From Dryocosmus kuriphilus (lineage: Eukaryota > Arthropoda > Insecta > Hymenoptera > Cynipidae), in NCBI GenBank assembly GCA_038277395.1, contig CM076190.1, positions 239,272,452 through 239,336,451 of the forward strand: 64,000 nt of DNA, in the 5' to 3' direction. The notes beneath the pieces were generated by a model. The model had not been told where the DNA came from. It ran no database searches and worked only from the letters and a program-made list of their open reading frames with translations. This document shows positions 19,252-32,289 of the stretch, in pieces. A program made the position numbers and the translations under genes. Position 1 is the stretch's first letter. Every line of letters begins with the position of its first letter.

Positions 19252-22200
19252 ATGGGCGCGTCGCGGGACGTACCGCAGAAGTGAGAACTTAATTGCGATG
19301 TATTAATGTAGGACGAGGGATGAAGATAACGCACATCCATTCAGCCACGTAAAAAGCCACAGAGAGAAAGAGCAGTACTATAGAGAGAGAGAGAGAGAGA
19401 GAGAGGATAAAGAATCTGCACGCGTGCTGCTGCGTGCGCGTGCCGTCCCCCTCTTTTCCTCATGTTAAATTATCCTCTAATCAATAGTAACGCTCTCTCC
19501 TCTCACTTGACAGCTACCACTAAGCCATTTCGTAACGTGCCGCTTCCCCTTTCTTCTCGCCGCCATTTCACGGACGTGCGGACTTGCGGACATTCAATGA
19601 AATTGGTGCTCATTCCAGGTAGTGCCGTCAAAGAAGTTTTCACTTCAAAACGTTACAGCACTTTACAAGTACCCAAAAGTTTTATAATTTGAAGAATTTT
19701 GAACAGTGCTCTCTTCTCTTCCTGAGCAGTTCGAGAAATAGGTGCGTAGTGGGACGTACCGCAGAAGTGAGAACAATTAGTGCGAAGTATAAATGTAGGA
19801 CGAGGAATGAAGATAACGCAAATCCATTCGGCCACTAAGAAAGCGCAGAGAGAAAGAGCAATACAGCACTATAGAGAGGGGGGCGGGGGGGAGATTAGGA
19901 GAGAGAGGGTGAGAGGATAAAGAATCTGCACGCGTGCCGCTGCGTGCGCGTGCCGTCCCCCTCTTTTCCCTCACGTTAAATTACCCTCTAATCAATGGTA
20001 CCGCTCTCTCCTCTCACTTGACAGCTACGACTAAGCCATTTCGTAACGTGCCGCTTCCCCTTTCTTCTGCACCATTTCACGGACGTGCGGACTTGCGGAC
20101 ATTCAATGAAATTGTTGCTCATTCCAGGTAGTGCCGTCAAAGAAGTTTTCACTTCAAAACGTTACAGCACTTTGCAAGTACCCAAAAGTTTTATAATTTG
20201 AAGAATTTTGAACAGTGCTCTCTTCTCTTCCTGAGCAGTTCGAGAAATAGGTGCGTAGTGGGACGTACCTTAGAAGTGAGAACAATTAGTGCGAAGTATA
20301 AATGTAGGACGAGGGATGAAGATAACGCAAATCCATTCGGCCACTAAGAAAGCGCAGAGAGAAAGAGCAATACAGCACTATAGAGAGGGGGGGGGGGGGG
20401 AGATTAGGAGAGAGAGGGTGAGAGGATAAAGAATCTGCACGCGTGCCGCTGCGTGCGCGTGCCGTCCCCCTCTTTTCCCTCACGTTAAATTACACTCTAA
20501 TCAATGGTACCGCTCTCTCCTCTCACTTGACAGCTACGACTAAGCCATTTCGTAACGTGCCGCTTCCCTTTTCTTCTGCACCATTTCACGGACGTGCGGA
20601 CTTGCGGACAATCAATGAAATTGGTGCTCATTCCAGGTAGTGCCGTCAAAGAAGTTTTCACTTCAAAACGTTACAGCACTTTGCTAGTACCCAAAAGTTT
20701 TATAATTTGAAGAATTTTGAACAGTGCTCTCTCCTCTTCCTGAGCAGTTCGAGAAATAGGTGCGTAGTGGGGCGTACCGCAGAAGTGAGAACAATTAGTG
20801 CGAAGTATTAAATGTAGGACGAGGGATGAAGATAACGCAAATCCATTCGGCCACTAGAAAGCGCAGAGAGAAAAGCAATACAGTACTATAGAGAGAGGGG
20901 GGGGGGGAGATTAGGAGAGAGAGAGTGAGAGGATAAAGAATCTGCACGCGTGCCGCTGCGTGCGCGTGCCGTCCCCCTCTTTTCCCTCACGTTAAATTAC
21001 CCTCTAATCAATGGTACCGCTCTCTCCTCTCACTTGACAGCTACGACTAAGCCATTTCGTAACGTGCCGCTTCCCCTTTCTTCTGCACCATTTCACGGAC
21101 GTGCGGACTTGCGGATATTCAATGAAATTGGTGCTCATTCCAGGTAGTGCCGTCAAAGAAGTTTTCACTTCAAAACGTTACAGCACTTTGCAAGTACCCA
21201 AAAGTTTTATAATTTGAAGAATTTTGAACAGTGCTCTCTTCTCTTCCTGAGCAGTTCGAGAAATAGGTGCGTAGTGGGACGTACCGCAGAAGTGAGAACA
21301 ATTAGTGCGAAGTATAAATGTAGGACGAGGGATGAAGATAACGCAAATCCATTCGGCCACTAGGAAAGCGCAGAGAGAAAGAGCAATACAGCACTATAGA
21401 GAGGGGGGGGGGGGAGATTAGGAGAGAGAGGGTGAGAGGATAAAGAATCTGCACGCGTGCCGCTGCGTGCGCGTGCCGTCCCCCTCTTTTCCCTCACGTT
21501 AAATTACCCTCTAATCAATGGTACCGCTCTCCTCCTCTCACTTGACAGCTACGACTAAGCCATTTCGTAACGTGCCGCTTCCCCTTTCTTCTGCACCATT
21601 TCACGGACGTGCGGACTTGCGGACATTCAATGAAATTGGTGCTCATTCCAGGTAGTGCCGTCAAAGAAGTTTTCACTTCAAAACGTTACAGCACTTTGCA
21701 AGTACCCAAAAGTTTTATAATTTGAAGAATTTTGAACAGTGCTCTCTTCTCTTCCTGAGCAGTTCGAGAAATAGGTGCGTAGTGGGACGTACCGCAGAAG
21801 TGAGGACAATTAGTGCGAAGTATAAATGTAGGACGAGGGATGAAGATAACGCAAATCCATTCGGCCACTAGGAAAGCGCAGAGAGAAAGAGCAATACAGC
21901 ACTATAGAGAGGGGGGGGGGGAGATTAGGAGAGAGAGGGTGAGAGGATAAAGAATCTGCACGCGTGCCGCTGCGTGCGCGTGCCGTCCCCCTCTTTTCCC
22001 TCACGTTAAATTACCCTCTAATCAATGGTACCGCTCTCTCCTCTCACTTGACAGCTACGACTAAGCCATTTCGTAACGTGCCGCTTCCCCTTTCTTCTGC
22101 ACCATTTCACGGACGTGCGGACTTGGGGACATTCAATGAAATTGGTGCTCATTCCAGGTAGTGCCGTCAAAGAAGTTTTCACTTTAAAACGTTACAGCAC

Positions 22201-22929
22201 TTTGCTAGTACCCCAAAAGTTTTATAATTTGAAGAATTTTGAACAGTGCTCTGTTCTCTTCCTGAGCAGTTCGAGAAATAGGTGCGTAGTGGGACGTACC
22301 GCAGAAGTGAGAACAATTAGTGCGAAGTATAAATGTAGGACGAGGGATGAAGATAACGCAAATCCATTCGGCCACTAAGAAAGCGCAGAGAGAAAGAGCA
22401 ATACAGCACTATAGAGAGAGGGGGGGGGGAGGGGAGATTAGGAGAGAGAGAGGTGAGAGGATAAAGAATCTGCACGCGTGCCGCTGCGTGCGCGTGCCGT
22501 CCCCCTCTTTTCCCTCACGTTAAATTACCCTCTAATCAATGGTACCGCTCTCTCTCCTCTCACTTGACAGCTACGACTAAGCCATTTCGTAACGTGCCGC
22601 TTCCCCTTTCTTCTGCACCATTTCACGGACGTGCGGACTTGGGACATTCAGTGAAATTGGTGCTCATTCCAGGTAGTGCCGTCAAAGAAGTTTTCACTTT
22701 AAAACGTTACAGCACTTTGCAGTACCCAAAAGTTTTATAATTTGAAGAATTTTGAACAGTGCTCTGTTCTCTTCCTGAGCAGTTCGAGAAATAGGTGCGT
22801 AGTGGGGCGTACCGCAGAAGTGAGAACAATTAGTGCGAAGTATAAATGTAGGACGAGGGATGAAGATAACGCAAATCCATTCGGCCACTAGAAGGCGCAG
22901 AGAGAGAAAGCAATACAGTACTATAGAGA

Positions 22930-22960
<31 letters not shown>

Positions 22961-25900
22961 ATTAGGAGAGAGAGAGTGAGGGGATAAAGAATCTGCACGC
23001 GTGCCGCTGCGTGCGCGTGCCGTCCCCCTCTTTTCCCTCACGTTAAATTACCCTCTAATCAATGGTACCGCTCTCTCCTCTCACTTGACAGCTACGACTA
23101 AGCCATTTCGTAACGTGCCGCTTCCCCTTTCTTCTGCACCATTTCACGGACGTGCGGACTTGCGGACATTCAATGAAATTGGTGCTCATTCCAGGTAGTG
23201 CCGTCAAAGAAGTTTTCACTTCAAAACGTTACAGCACTTTGCATGTACCCAAAAGTTTTATAATTTGAAGAATTTTGAACAGTGCTCTCTTCTCTTCCTG
23301 AGCAGTTCGAGAAATAGGTGCGTAGTGGGACGTACCGCAGAAGTGAGAACAATTAGTGCGAAGTATAAATGTAGGACGAGGGATGAAGATAACGCAAATC
23401 CATTCGGCCACTAAGAAAGCGCAGAGAGAAAGAGCAATACAGCACTATAGAGAGGGGGGGGGGGGGGGGGGAGATTAGGAGAGAGAGGGTGAGAGGATAA
23501 AGAATCTGCACGCGTGCCGCTGCGTGCGCGTGCCGTCCCCTCTTTTCCCTCACGTTAAATTACCCTCTAATCAATGGTACCGCTCTCTCCTCTCACTTGA
23601 CAGCTACGACTAAGCCATTTCGTAATGTGCCGCTTCCCCTTTCTTCTGCACCATTTCACGGACGTGCGGACTTGGGGACATTCAATGAAATTGGTGCTCA
23701 TTCCAGGTAGTGCCGTCAAAGAAGTTTTCACTTCAAAACGTTACAGCACTTTGCATGTACCCAAAAGTTTTATAATTTGAAGAATATTGAACAGTGCTCT
23801 CTTCTCTTCCTGAGCAGTTCGAGAAATAGGTGCGTAGTGGGACGTACCGCAGAAGTGAGAACAATTAGTGCGAAGTATTAATGTAGGACGAGGGATGAAG
23901 ATAACGCACATCCATTCGGCCACTAAGAAGGCGCAGAGAGAGACAGCAATACAGTACTATAGAGAGAGGGGGGGGGGGAGATTAGGAGAGAGAGAGTGAG
24001 AGGATAAAGAATCTGCACGCGTGCCGCTGCGTGCGCGTGCCGTCCCCCTCTTTTCCCTCACGTTAAATTACCCTCTAATCAATGGTACCGCTCTCTCCTC
24101 TCACTTGACAGCTACGACTAAGCCATTTCGTAACGTGCCGCTTCCCCTTTCTTCTGCACCATTTCACGGACGTGCGGACTTGGGGACATTCAGTGAAATT
24201 GGTGCTCATTTCAGGTAGTGCCGTCAAAGAAGTTTTCACTTTAAAACGTTACAGCACTTTGCTAGTACCCAAAAGTTTTATAATTTGAAGAATTTTGAAC
24301 AGTGCTCTGTTCTCTTCCTGAGCAGTTCGAGAAATAGGTGCGTAGTGGGACGTACCGCAGAAGTGAGGACAATTAGTGCGAAGTATAAATGTAGGACGAG
24401 GAATGAAGATAACGCAAATCCATTCGGCCACTAGGAAAGCGCAGAGAGAAAGAGCAATACAGCACTATAGAGAGGGGGGGGGGGGGGGAGATTAGGAGAG
24501 AGAGGGTGAGAGGATAAAGAATCTGCACGCGTGCCGCTGCGTGCGCGTGCCGTCCCCCTCTTTTCCCTCACGTTAAATTACCCTCTAATCAATGGTACCG
24601 CTCTCTCCTCTCACTTGACAGCTACGACTAAGCCATTTCGTAACGTGCCGCTTCCCCTTTCTTCTGCACCATTTCACGGACGTGCGGACTTGGGGACAAT
24701 CAGTGAAATTGGTGCTCATTCCAGGTAGTGCCGTCAAAGAAGTTTTCACTTCAAAACGTTACAGCACTTTGCAAGTACCCAAAAGTTTTATAATTTGAAG
24801 AATTTTGAACAGTGCTCTCTTCTCTTCCTGAGCAGTTCGAGAAATAGGTGCGTAGTGGGGACGTACCGCAGAAGTGAGGACAATTAGTGCGAAGTATAAA
24901 TGTAGGACGAGGAATGAAGATAACGCAAATCCATTCGGCCACTAGGAAAGCGCAGAGAGAAAGAGCAATACAGCACTATAGAGAGGGGGGGGGGGATTTA
25001 GGAGAGAGAGGGTGAGAGGATAAAGAATCTGCACGCGTGCCGCTGCGTGCGCGTGCCGTCCCCCTCTTTTCCCTCACGTTAAATTACCCTCTAATCAATG
25101 GTACCGCTCTCTCCTCTCACTTGACAGCTACGACTAAGCCATTTCGTAACGTGCCGCTTCCCCTTTCTTCTGCACCATTTCACGGACGTGCGGACTTGGG
25201 GGACAATCAGTGAAATTGGTGCTCATTCCAGGTAGTGCCGTCAAAGAAGTTTTCACTTCAAAACGTTACAGCACTTTGCAAGTACCCAAAAGTTTTATAA
25301 TTTGAAGAATTTTGAACAGTGCTCTCTTCTCTTCCTGAGCAGTTCGAGAAATAGGTGCGTAGTGGGACGTACCGCAGAAGTGAGGACAATTAGTGCGAAG
25401 TATAAATGTAGGACGAGGGATGAAGATAACGCAAATCCATTCGGGGACTAGGAAAGCGCAGAGAGAAAGAGCAATACAGCACTATAGAGAGGGGGGGGGG
25501 GGAGAGATTAGGAGAGAGAGGGTGAGAGGATAAAGAATCTGCACGCGTGCCGCTGCGTGCGCGTGCCGTCCCCCTCTTTTCCCTCACGTTAAATTACCCT
25601 CTAATCAATGGTACCGCTCTCTCCTCTCACTTGACAGCTACGACTAAGCCATTTCGTAACGTGCCGCTTCCCCTTTCTTCTGCACCATTTCACGGACGTG
25701 CGGACTTGCGGATATTCAATGAAATTGGTGCTCATTCCAGGTAGTGCCGTCAAAGAAGTTTTCACTTCAAAACGTTACAGCACTTTGCAAGTACCCAAAT
25801 GTTTTATAATTTGAAGAATTTTGAACAGTGCTCTCTTCTCTTCCTGAGCAGTTCGAGAAATAGGTGCGTAGTGGGACGTACCGCAGAAGTGAGAACAATT

Positions 25901-28900
25901 AGTGCGAAGTATAAATGTAGGACGAGGGATGAAGATAACGCAAATCCATTCGGCCACTAGGAAAGCGCAGAGAGAAAGAGCAATACAGCACTATAGAGAG
26001 GGGGGGGGGGGGGGGGATTAGGAGAGAGTGGGTGAGAGGATAAAGAATCTGCACCCGTGCCGCTGCGTGCGCGTGCCGTCCCCCTCTTTTCCCTCACGTT
26101 AAATTACCCTCTAATCAATGGTACCGCTCTCTCCTCTCACTTGACAGCTACGACTAAGCCATTTCGTAACGTGCCGCTTCCCCTTTCTACTGCACCATTT
26201 CACGGACGTGCGGACTTGCGGACATTCAATGAAATTGGTGCTCATTCCAGGTAGTGCCGTCAAAGAAGTTTTCACTTCAAAACGTTACAGCACTTTGCAA
26301 GTACCCAAAAGTTTTATAATTTGAAGAATTTTGAACAGTGCTCTCTTCTCTTCCTGAGCAGTTCGAGAAATAGGTGCGTAGTGGGACGTACCGCAGAAGT
26401 GAGGACAATTAGTGCGAAGTATAAATGTAGGACGAGGGATGAAGATAACGCAAATCCATTCGGCCACTAGGAAAGCGCAGAGAGAAAGAGCAATACAGTA
26501 CTATAGAGAGAGGGGGGGGGGAGATTAGGAGAGAGAGAGTGAGAGGATAAAGAATCTGCACGCGTGCCGCTGCGTGCGCGTGCCGTCCCCCTCTTTTCCC
26601 TCACGTTAAATTACCCTCTAATCAATGGTACCGCTCTCTCCTCTCACTTGACAGCTACGACTAAGCCATTTCGTAACGTGCCGCTTCCCCTTTCTTCTGC
26701 ACCATTTCACGGACGTGCGGACTTGCGGATATTCAATGAAATTGGTGCTCATTCCAGGTAGTGCCGTCAAAGAAGTTTTCACTTCAAAACGTTACAGCAC
26801 TTTGCAAGTACCCAAAAGTTTTATAATTTGAAGAATTTTGAACAGTGCTCTCTTCTCTTCCTGAGCAGTTCGAGAAATAGGTGCGTAGTGGGACGTACCG
26901 CAGAAGTGAGAACAATTAGTGCGAAGTATAAATGTAGGACGAGGGATGAAGATAACGCAAATCCATTCGGCCACTAGGAAAGCGCAGAGAGAAAGAGCAA
27001 TACAGCACTATAGAGAGGGGGGGGGGGGAGATTAGGAGAGAGAGGGTGAGAGGATAAAGAATCTGCACGCGTGCCGCTGCGTGCGCGTGCCGTCCCCCTC
27101 TTTTCCCTCACGTTAAATTACCCTCTAATCAATGGTACCGCTCTCTCCTCTCACTTGACAGCTACGACTAAGCCATTTCGTAACGTGCCGCTTCCCCTTT
27201 CTTCTGCGCCATTTCACGGACGTGCGGACTTGGGGACATTCAGTGAAATTGGTGCTCATTCCAGGTAGTGCCGTCAAAGAAGTTTTCACTTTAAAACGTT
27301 ACAGCACTTTGCTAGTACCCAAAAGTTTTATAATTTGAAGAATTTTGAACAGTGCTCTGTTCTCTTCCTGAGCAGTTCGAGAAATAGGTGCGTAGTGGGA
27401 CGTACCTTAGAAGTGAGAACAATTAGTGCGAAGTATAAATGTAGGACGAGGGATGAAGATAACGCAAATCCATTCGGCCACTAAGAAAGCGCAGAGAGAA
27501 AGAGCAATACAGCACTATAGAGAGGGGGGGGGGGGGGAGATTAGGAGAGAGAGGGTGAGAGGATAAAGAATCTGCACGCGTGCCGCTGCGTACGCGTGCC
27601 GTCCCCCTCTTTTCCCTCACGTTAAATTACCCTCTAAGCAATGGTACCGCTCCCTCCTCTCACTTGACAGCTACGACTAAGCCATTTCGTAACGTGCCGC
27701 TTCCCCTTTCTTCTGCACCATTTCACGGACGTGCGGACTTGGGGACAATCAGTGAAATTGGTGCTCATTCCAGGTAGTGCCGTCAAAGAAGTTTTCACTT
27801 TAAAACGTTACAGCACTTTGCTAGTACCCAAAAGTTTTATAATTTGAAGAATTTTGAACAGTGCTCTGTTCTCTTCCTGAGCAGTTCGAGAAATAGGTGC
27901 GTAGTGGGGCGTACCGCAGAAGTGAGAACAATTAGTGCGAAGTATTAATGTAGGACGAGGGATGAAGATAACGCGCATCCATTCGGCCACTAAGAAGGCG
28001 CAGAGAGAGAAAGCAATACAGTACTATAGAGAGAGGGGGGGGACATTAGGAGAGAGAGAGTGAGGGGATAAAGAATCTGCACGCGTGCCGCTGCGTGCGC
28101 GTGCCGTCCCCCTCTTTTCCCTCACGTTAAATTACCCTCTAATCAATGGTACCGCTCTCTCCTCTCACTTGACAGCTACGACTAAGCCATTTCGTAACGT
28201 GCCGCTTCCCCTTTCTTCTGCACCATTTCACGGACGTGCGGACTTGCGGACATTCAATGAAATTGGTGCTCATTCCAGGTAGTGCCGTCAAAGAAGTTTT
28301 CACTTCAAAACGTTACAGCACTTTGCATGTACCCAAAAGTTTTATAATTTGAAGAATATTGAACAGTGCTCTCTTCTCTTCCTGAGCAGTTCGAGAAATA
28401 GGTGCGTAGTGGGACGTACCGCAGAAGTGAGAACAATTAGTGCGAAGTATAAATGTAGGACGAGGGATGAAGATAACGCAAATCCATTCGGCCACTAAGA
28501 AAGCGCAGAGAGAAAGAGCAATACAGCACTATAGAGAGGGGGGGGAGATTAGGCGAGAGAGGGTGAGAGGATAAAGAATCTGCACGCGTGCCGCTGCGTG
28601 CGCGTGCCGTCCTCCTCTTTTCCCTCACGTTAAATTACCCTCTAATCAATGGTACCGCTCTCTCCTCTCACTTGACAGCTACGACTAAGCCATTTCGTAA
28701 TGTGCCGCTTCCCCTTTCTTCTGCCCCATTTCACGGACGTGCGGACTTGGGGACATTCAGTGAAATTGGTGCTCATTCCAGCTAGTGCCGTCAAAGAAGT
28801 TTTCACTTTAAAACGTTACAGCACTTTGCTAGTACCCAAAAGTTTTATAATTTGAAGAATTTTGAACAGTGCTCTGTTCTCTTCCTGAGCAGTTCGAGAA

Positions 28901-29600
28901 ATAGGTGCGTAGTGGGACGTACCGCAGAAGTGAGAACAATTAGTGCGAAGTATTAATGTAGGACGAGGGATGAAGATAACGCACATCCATTCAGCCACTA
29001 AGAAGGCGCAGAGAGAGACAGCAATACAGTACTATAGAGTGAGGGGGGGGGGATTAGGAGAGAGAGAGTGAGAGGATAAAGAATCTGCACGCGTGCCGCT
29101 GCGTGCGCGTGCCGTCCCCCTCTTTTCGCTCACGTTAAATTACCCTCTAATCATTGGTACCGCTCTCTCCTCTCACTTGACAGCTACGACTAAGCCATTT
29201 CGTAACGTGCCGCTTCCCCTTTCTTCTGCACCATTTCACGGACGTGCGGACTTGGGGACATTCAGTGAAATTGGTGCTCATTTCAGGTAGTGCCGTCAAA
29301 GAAGTTTTCACTTTAAAACGTTACAGCACTTTGCTAGTACCCAAAAGTTTTATAATTTGAAGAATTTTGAACAGTGCTCTGTTCTCTTCCTGAGCAGTTC
29401 GAGAAATAGGTGCGTAGTGGGACGTACCGCAGAAGTGAGAACAATTAGTGCGAAGTATTAATGTAGGAAAAAGGAGGAAGACAACGCATATCCAGTTAGC
29501 CACGCAAAGAGAGAGAGAGAGAGAAAGTGAGAAGAGGAAGAACCTGCACGCGTGCCGCTGCATGCGCATGCCCTCCTCCACATGTCTTTCGCTCATTCGA
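19252..29600. repeat. ~510-bp satellite array, about 20 units
   Basis: A unit landmark (CCGTCCCCCTCTTTTCCCTC and neighbours) recurs at about 19427, 19934, 20443, 20950, 21457, 21964, 22474, 23001, 23511, 24021, 24531, 25041, 25547, 26057, 26564, 27071, 27580, 28085, 28588 and 29093, a spacing of about 503-527 bp. Each unit has a GA-rich stretch with a variable poly-G run, a CpG-rich core (ACGCGTGCCGCTGCGTGCGC), an A+T-rich part (TTTTATAATTTGAAGAATTT) and a TATAAATG or TATTAATG variant. The first and last units are diverged and match the two units of segment B. Frames of 60-65 codons repeat on both strands but follow from the repeat itself. Confidence 0.95.
22932..22960 (+). repeat. poly-G run of 29 within the satellite
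   Basis: The longest of the unit-specific G runs; most others are about 8-18. G-quadruplex formation is plausible. The exact length may be affected by sequencing error. Confidence 0.7.
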
Positions 29601-31530
29601 GGCCGTGTCGTCAAAGAAGTTCTCACTTCAAAAAAAATTCTATACACAAAATCAAAGACGTTACAGCTATCCATTGATCTTGTCAAATCCTTTGAAGTAT
29701 TTAAAAACCTTTAAGTCTTCTGAAATTCCTTGCAGCTTTTTTCATGTGTTGCAAATTCTTAGAAATTTCTCTAAAATCCCTTGTAGTCTTTAAAAATCCT
29801 ACAAAATGCTTTATAATCCCTTAAATTTCCCAGAAATCGAGTGAAATATTTAAATATCTTCTGTAAACACATAAAAATCCTGTAAAATCAATAAAACCTT
29901 CGAAAATTCAATGAAATCCATTAAATCTTCAAAAATTGCCTTAAAAAAGCTTGGAATTCTGGAAGATATTATTGCCTTGAAGTCTTTTCAGTCTCCGTGA
30001 TTTTTTAAAAAAATTTCTTCTAAACTTTGAAATCCTCAGGGAGCCTATAAATCCCGAACTTTAATTGATTATAATAGTATAATTTACTTACGTGTAAAAT
30101 GAATGAGTGCAAAGAGTAAAATGCTAGAAATAATCTTCATTTTTTTTGGTTTACAAGAAATGACGGAATAGAAAACTCGAAATTTTCGTGTATGACTTGA
30201 AATGAATATAGTGAATTCTGTATATGCTAACTTTTTGAGAGGACATGTATATAATATGAGGGTTTTTGCTTCAGTTTTTTATTTATATGTCTTTCTGGGT
30301 CCACGAGTACAAAAGACTGGAAAACGTCACGTGGTATATTGACTAATGACTTTTACCCAATAAGAAGGTTTCACGTATTTTTTAATGTAAATATAGTGGA
30401 AGAATGTGTTTCGCTTCAGTTCTGTATGTGCGTGTTTTTTTGAGTCCATGATTAAGTAAAACTGGAAAACATTACTTTATATGTATACTGACTCATGGCT
30501 TCTACCCAATAACAAGGCTACGTTTTTTTAAAAATAAATAGAGTCGAAGCAGAAAGATTGCTCATATCAAATATGAAAATTTTCCATATTTACTACGTAT
30601 CACTACTCACAGAACCTTGAGAATTAATCATATTACACGCATTTTTCCATATGCTAGTTATAACTACATATTTTTATCTTGTGTAATAGTGGCTTAATCT
30701 TGCCAAAGAAACTTGTATTCTTACAGAGAATGATGGGTCCAATACTATGAAAAAAAATAGTTTTTTGGGCAATTGTTCACATTCAGCGGTAGAAATCACA
30801 ACTTATATATATATTCGAGTCTTTTGCTACTTTAAGATGCTAGAAATATATTTCGCTTACTATTTTTATGAATAATTAAAGAAATGTGCATCATGTAGAA
30901 AAGAAGCACGACAAGATTATAGACGTTTTTAATATGAAACTTGTCTCGAACTAGTCTTCCGTAACGCAAAAACGTGAAGAAAACTTACGTGGATTTTAGG
31001 TGAAAGATTCGCTGCAACAGAAGCTAACATTGCTGGCTAAATTTTACATTGAGTGGAAATAATTTCCCGTTTTTCATCTAATTTGGAGGAAATAGCTGCG
31101 TCTGCTACATCGTTAACAATGCGCCCATTTAATGTCATTTTTATATAATTATATTTAATGCTGACAAATTAATACTTGTTTTTCGTCACTGAGCATAAAG
31201 CAGCTGACAGCGTTGAAATGTCGCAATCTTCAATGATCCCAACCATAGTTTATAAGACTGAGATGGGAAAGTGTCCGCCCGGAAAGCTTTGAATTGCAGT
31301 TTCGTATGACAAGTAATGGAGAAATTGACTCAAATTGAAAGTCTCCGAAACTACGTGAGCTTCATATAAAAAATCCTTTACGATTCTCGACAGATAGCGC
31401 TGCAATTGCAAAAAATGGAATTGTTGATTATTTCAAGAATAACGCTTCCACACGAAAGTGAAATCAGACATGTTGTATGCAAGGAGGCCCATTCAATTGT
31501 AATCAATTCAATTTTTAACACTACTTTCAG
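29601..31530. other. degenerate A+T-rich stretch shared with segment B
   Basis: About 29690-30060 is built from a decayed AAATCCTT-like short repeat. The rest is unique-looking A+T-rich DNA that aligns with about 44600-46690, including long near-identical tracts (for example around 30545-30760). No gene is recognisable. Confidence 0.45.
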
Positions 31531-31532
31531 CT

Positions 31533-32285
31533 CTACCCAGGAATAACGACGTGGACGTAGTAGTTGCCTATTCCCTTCGGGGTGCTTAATTCCGGTGTGT
31601 CCCCTCGCCTCTCACCGCCAGAGTTCTTGTTTTCGATTAAAATTTTACAATAAGTGCTCAAAATGGTGTCCTCCCACTTCGATATACTTTTCAATCCGAT
31701 TTCGAAAGATCCCACGCTACTGCGAATTGTGTGTGGTGTTATTTGTGCACAAGCAGACCTGATTAACTCGATCATATTATCACGACTTGTTGGCACTTCT
31801 TGATAAACGCGACTATTTAGATTACCCCATAAATAAAAATCTGGCGCCGTAAGGTCTGTCGAACTGGCAGGCTAATTTACCGGACCTCCTCTACCGATAC
31901 ATCGACCATTGAATTTTTGATTGAGCACTTCCTGCGCGATTGCCGAATATTGAGCTGGACAACCGTCATGTTGAAACCACATGTTGTGTCGCACGTCCAA
32001 GCTTAGGTCTTCCAAGAATGTTGGAAGTTCATTTTTTAAACGGCTACGATTTCTTTCACCGTTCAAATTGCCATCAATAAAATACGGACCGATAAGTTGA
32101 CCTCCAATTATTCTACATCAAACATTCAAGGACCATGGACGCCGATGCTCAACTTGACGCAACCAGTGTGGGTTTCCCACGCTCCCGTAATACATGTTTT
32201 GGCGATTAACGTTACCATGGTTTGTGAAAGAAGACTTGTCTGAGAACAGTACTCGAAAATGACAGTATGAATGTTCGCTGCTATT
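31533..32285 (-). pseudogene. rosa-type (DD41D) mariner transposase, 5' truncated, copy A
   Basis: On the - strand the pieces read LFSDKSSFTNHGNVNRQN, NPHWLRQVEHRRPWSLNV, MWFQHDGCPAQYSAIAQEVL, NQKFNGRCIGRGGPVN-stop-PA and APDFYLWGNL. The three Asp of a DDD triad are visible. The last two are separated by 41 residues, the spacing of the rosa (DD41D) group. The DNA-binding N-terminus is missing, and the start abuts Gypsy integrase sequence near 32285. A TAG replaces a Trp codon before the third Asp. Confidence 0.7.
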
Positions 32286-32289
32286 AAAA

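Noticed and set aside
19462..29290. Repeated 60-65-codon frames on both strands of the satellite
   Set aside because: They occur once per monomer on both strands only because the monomers are nearly identical; indels in some units break them and there is no domain or splice context.
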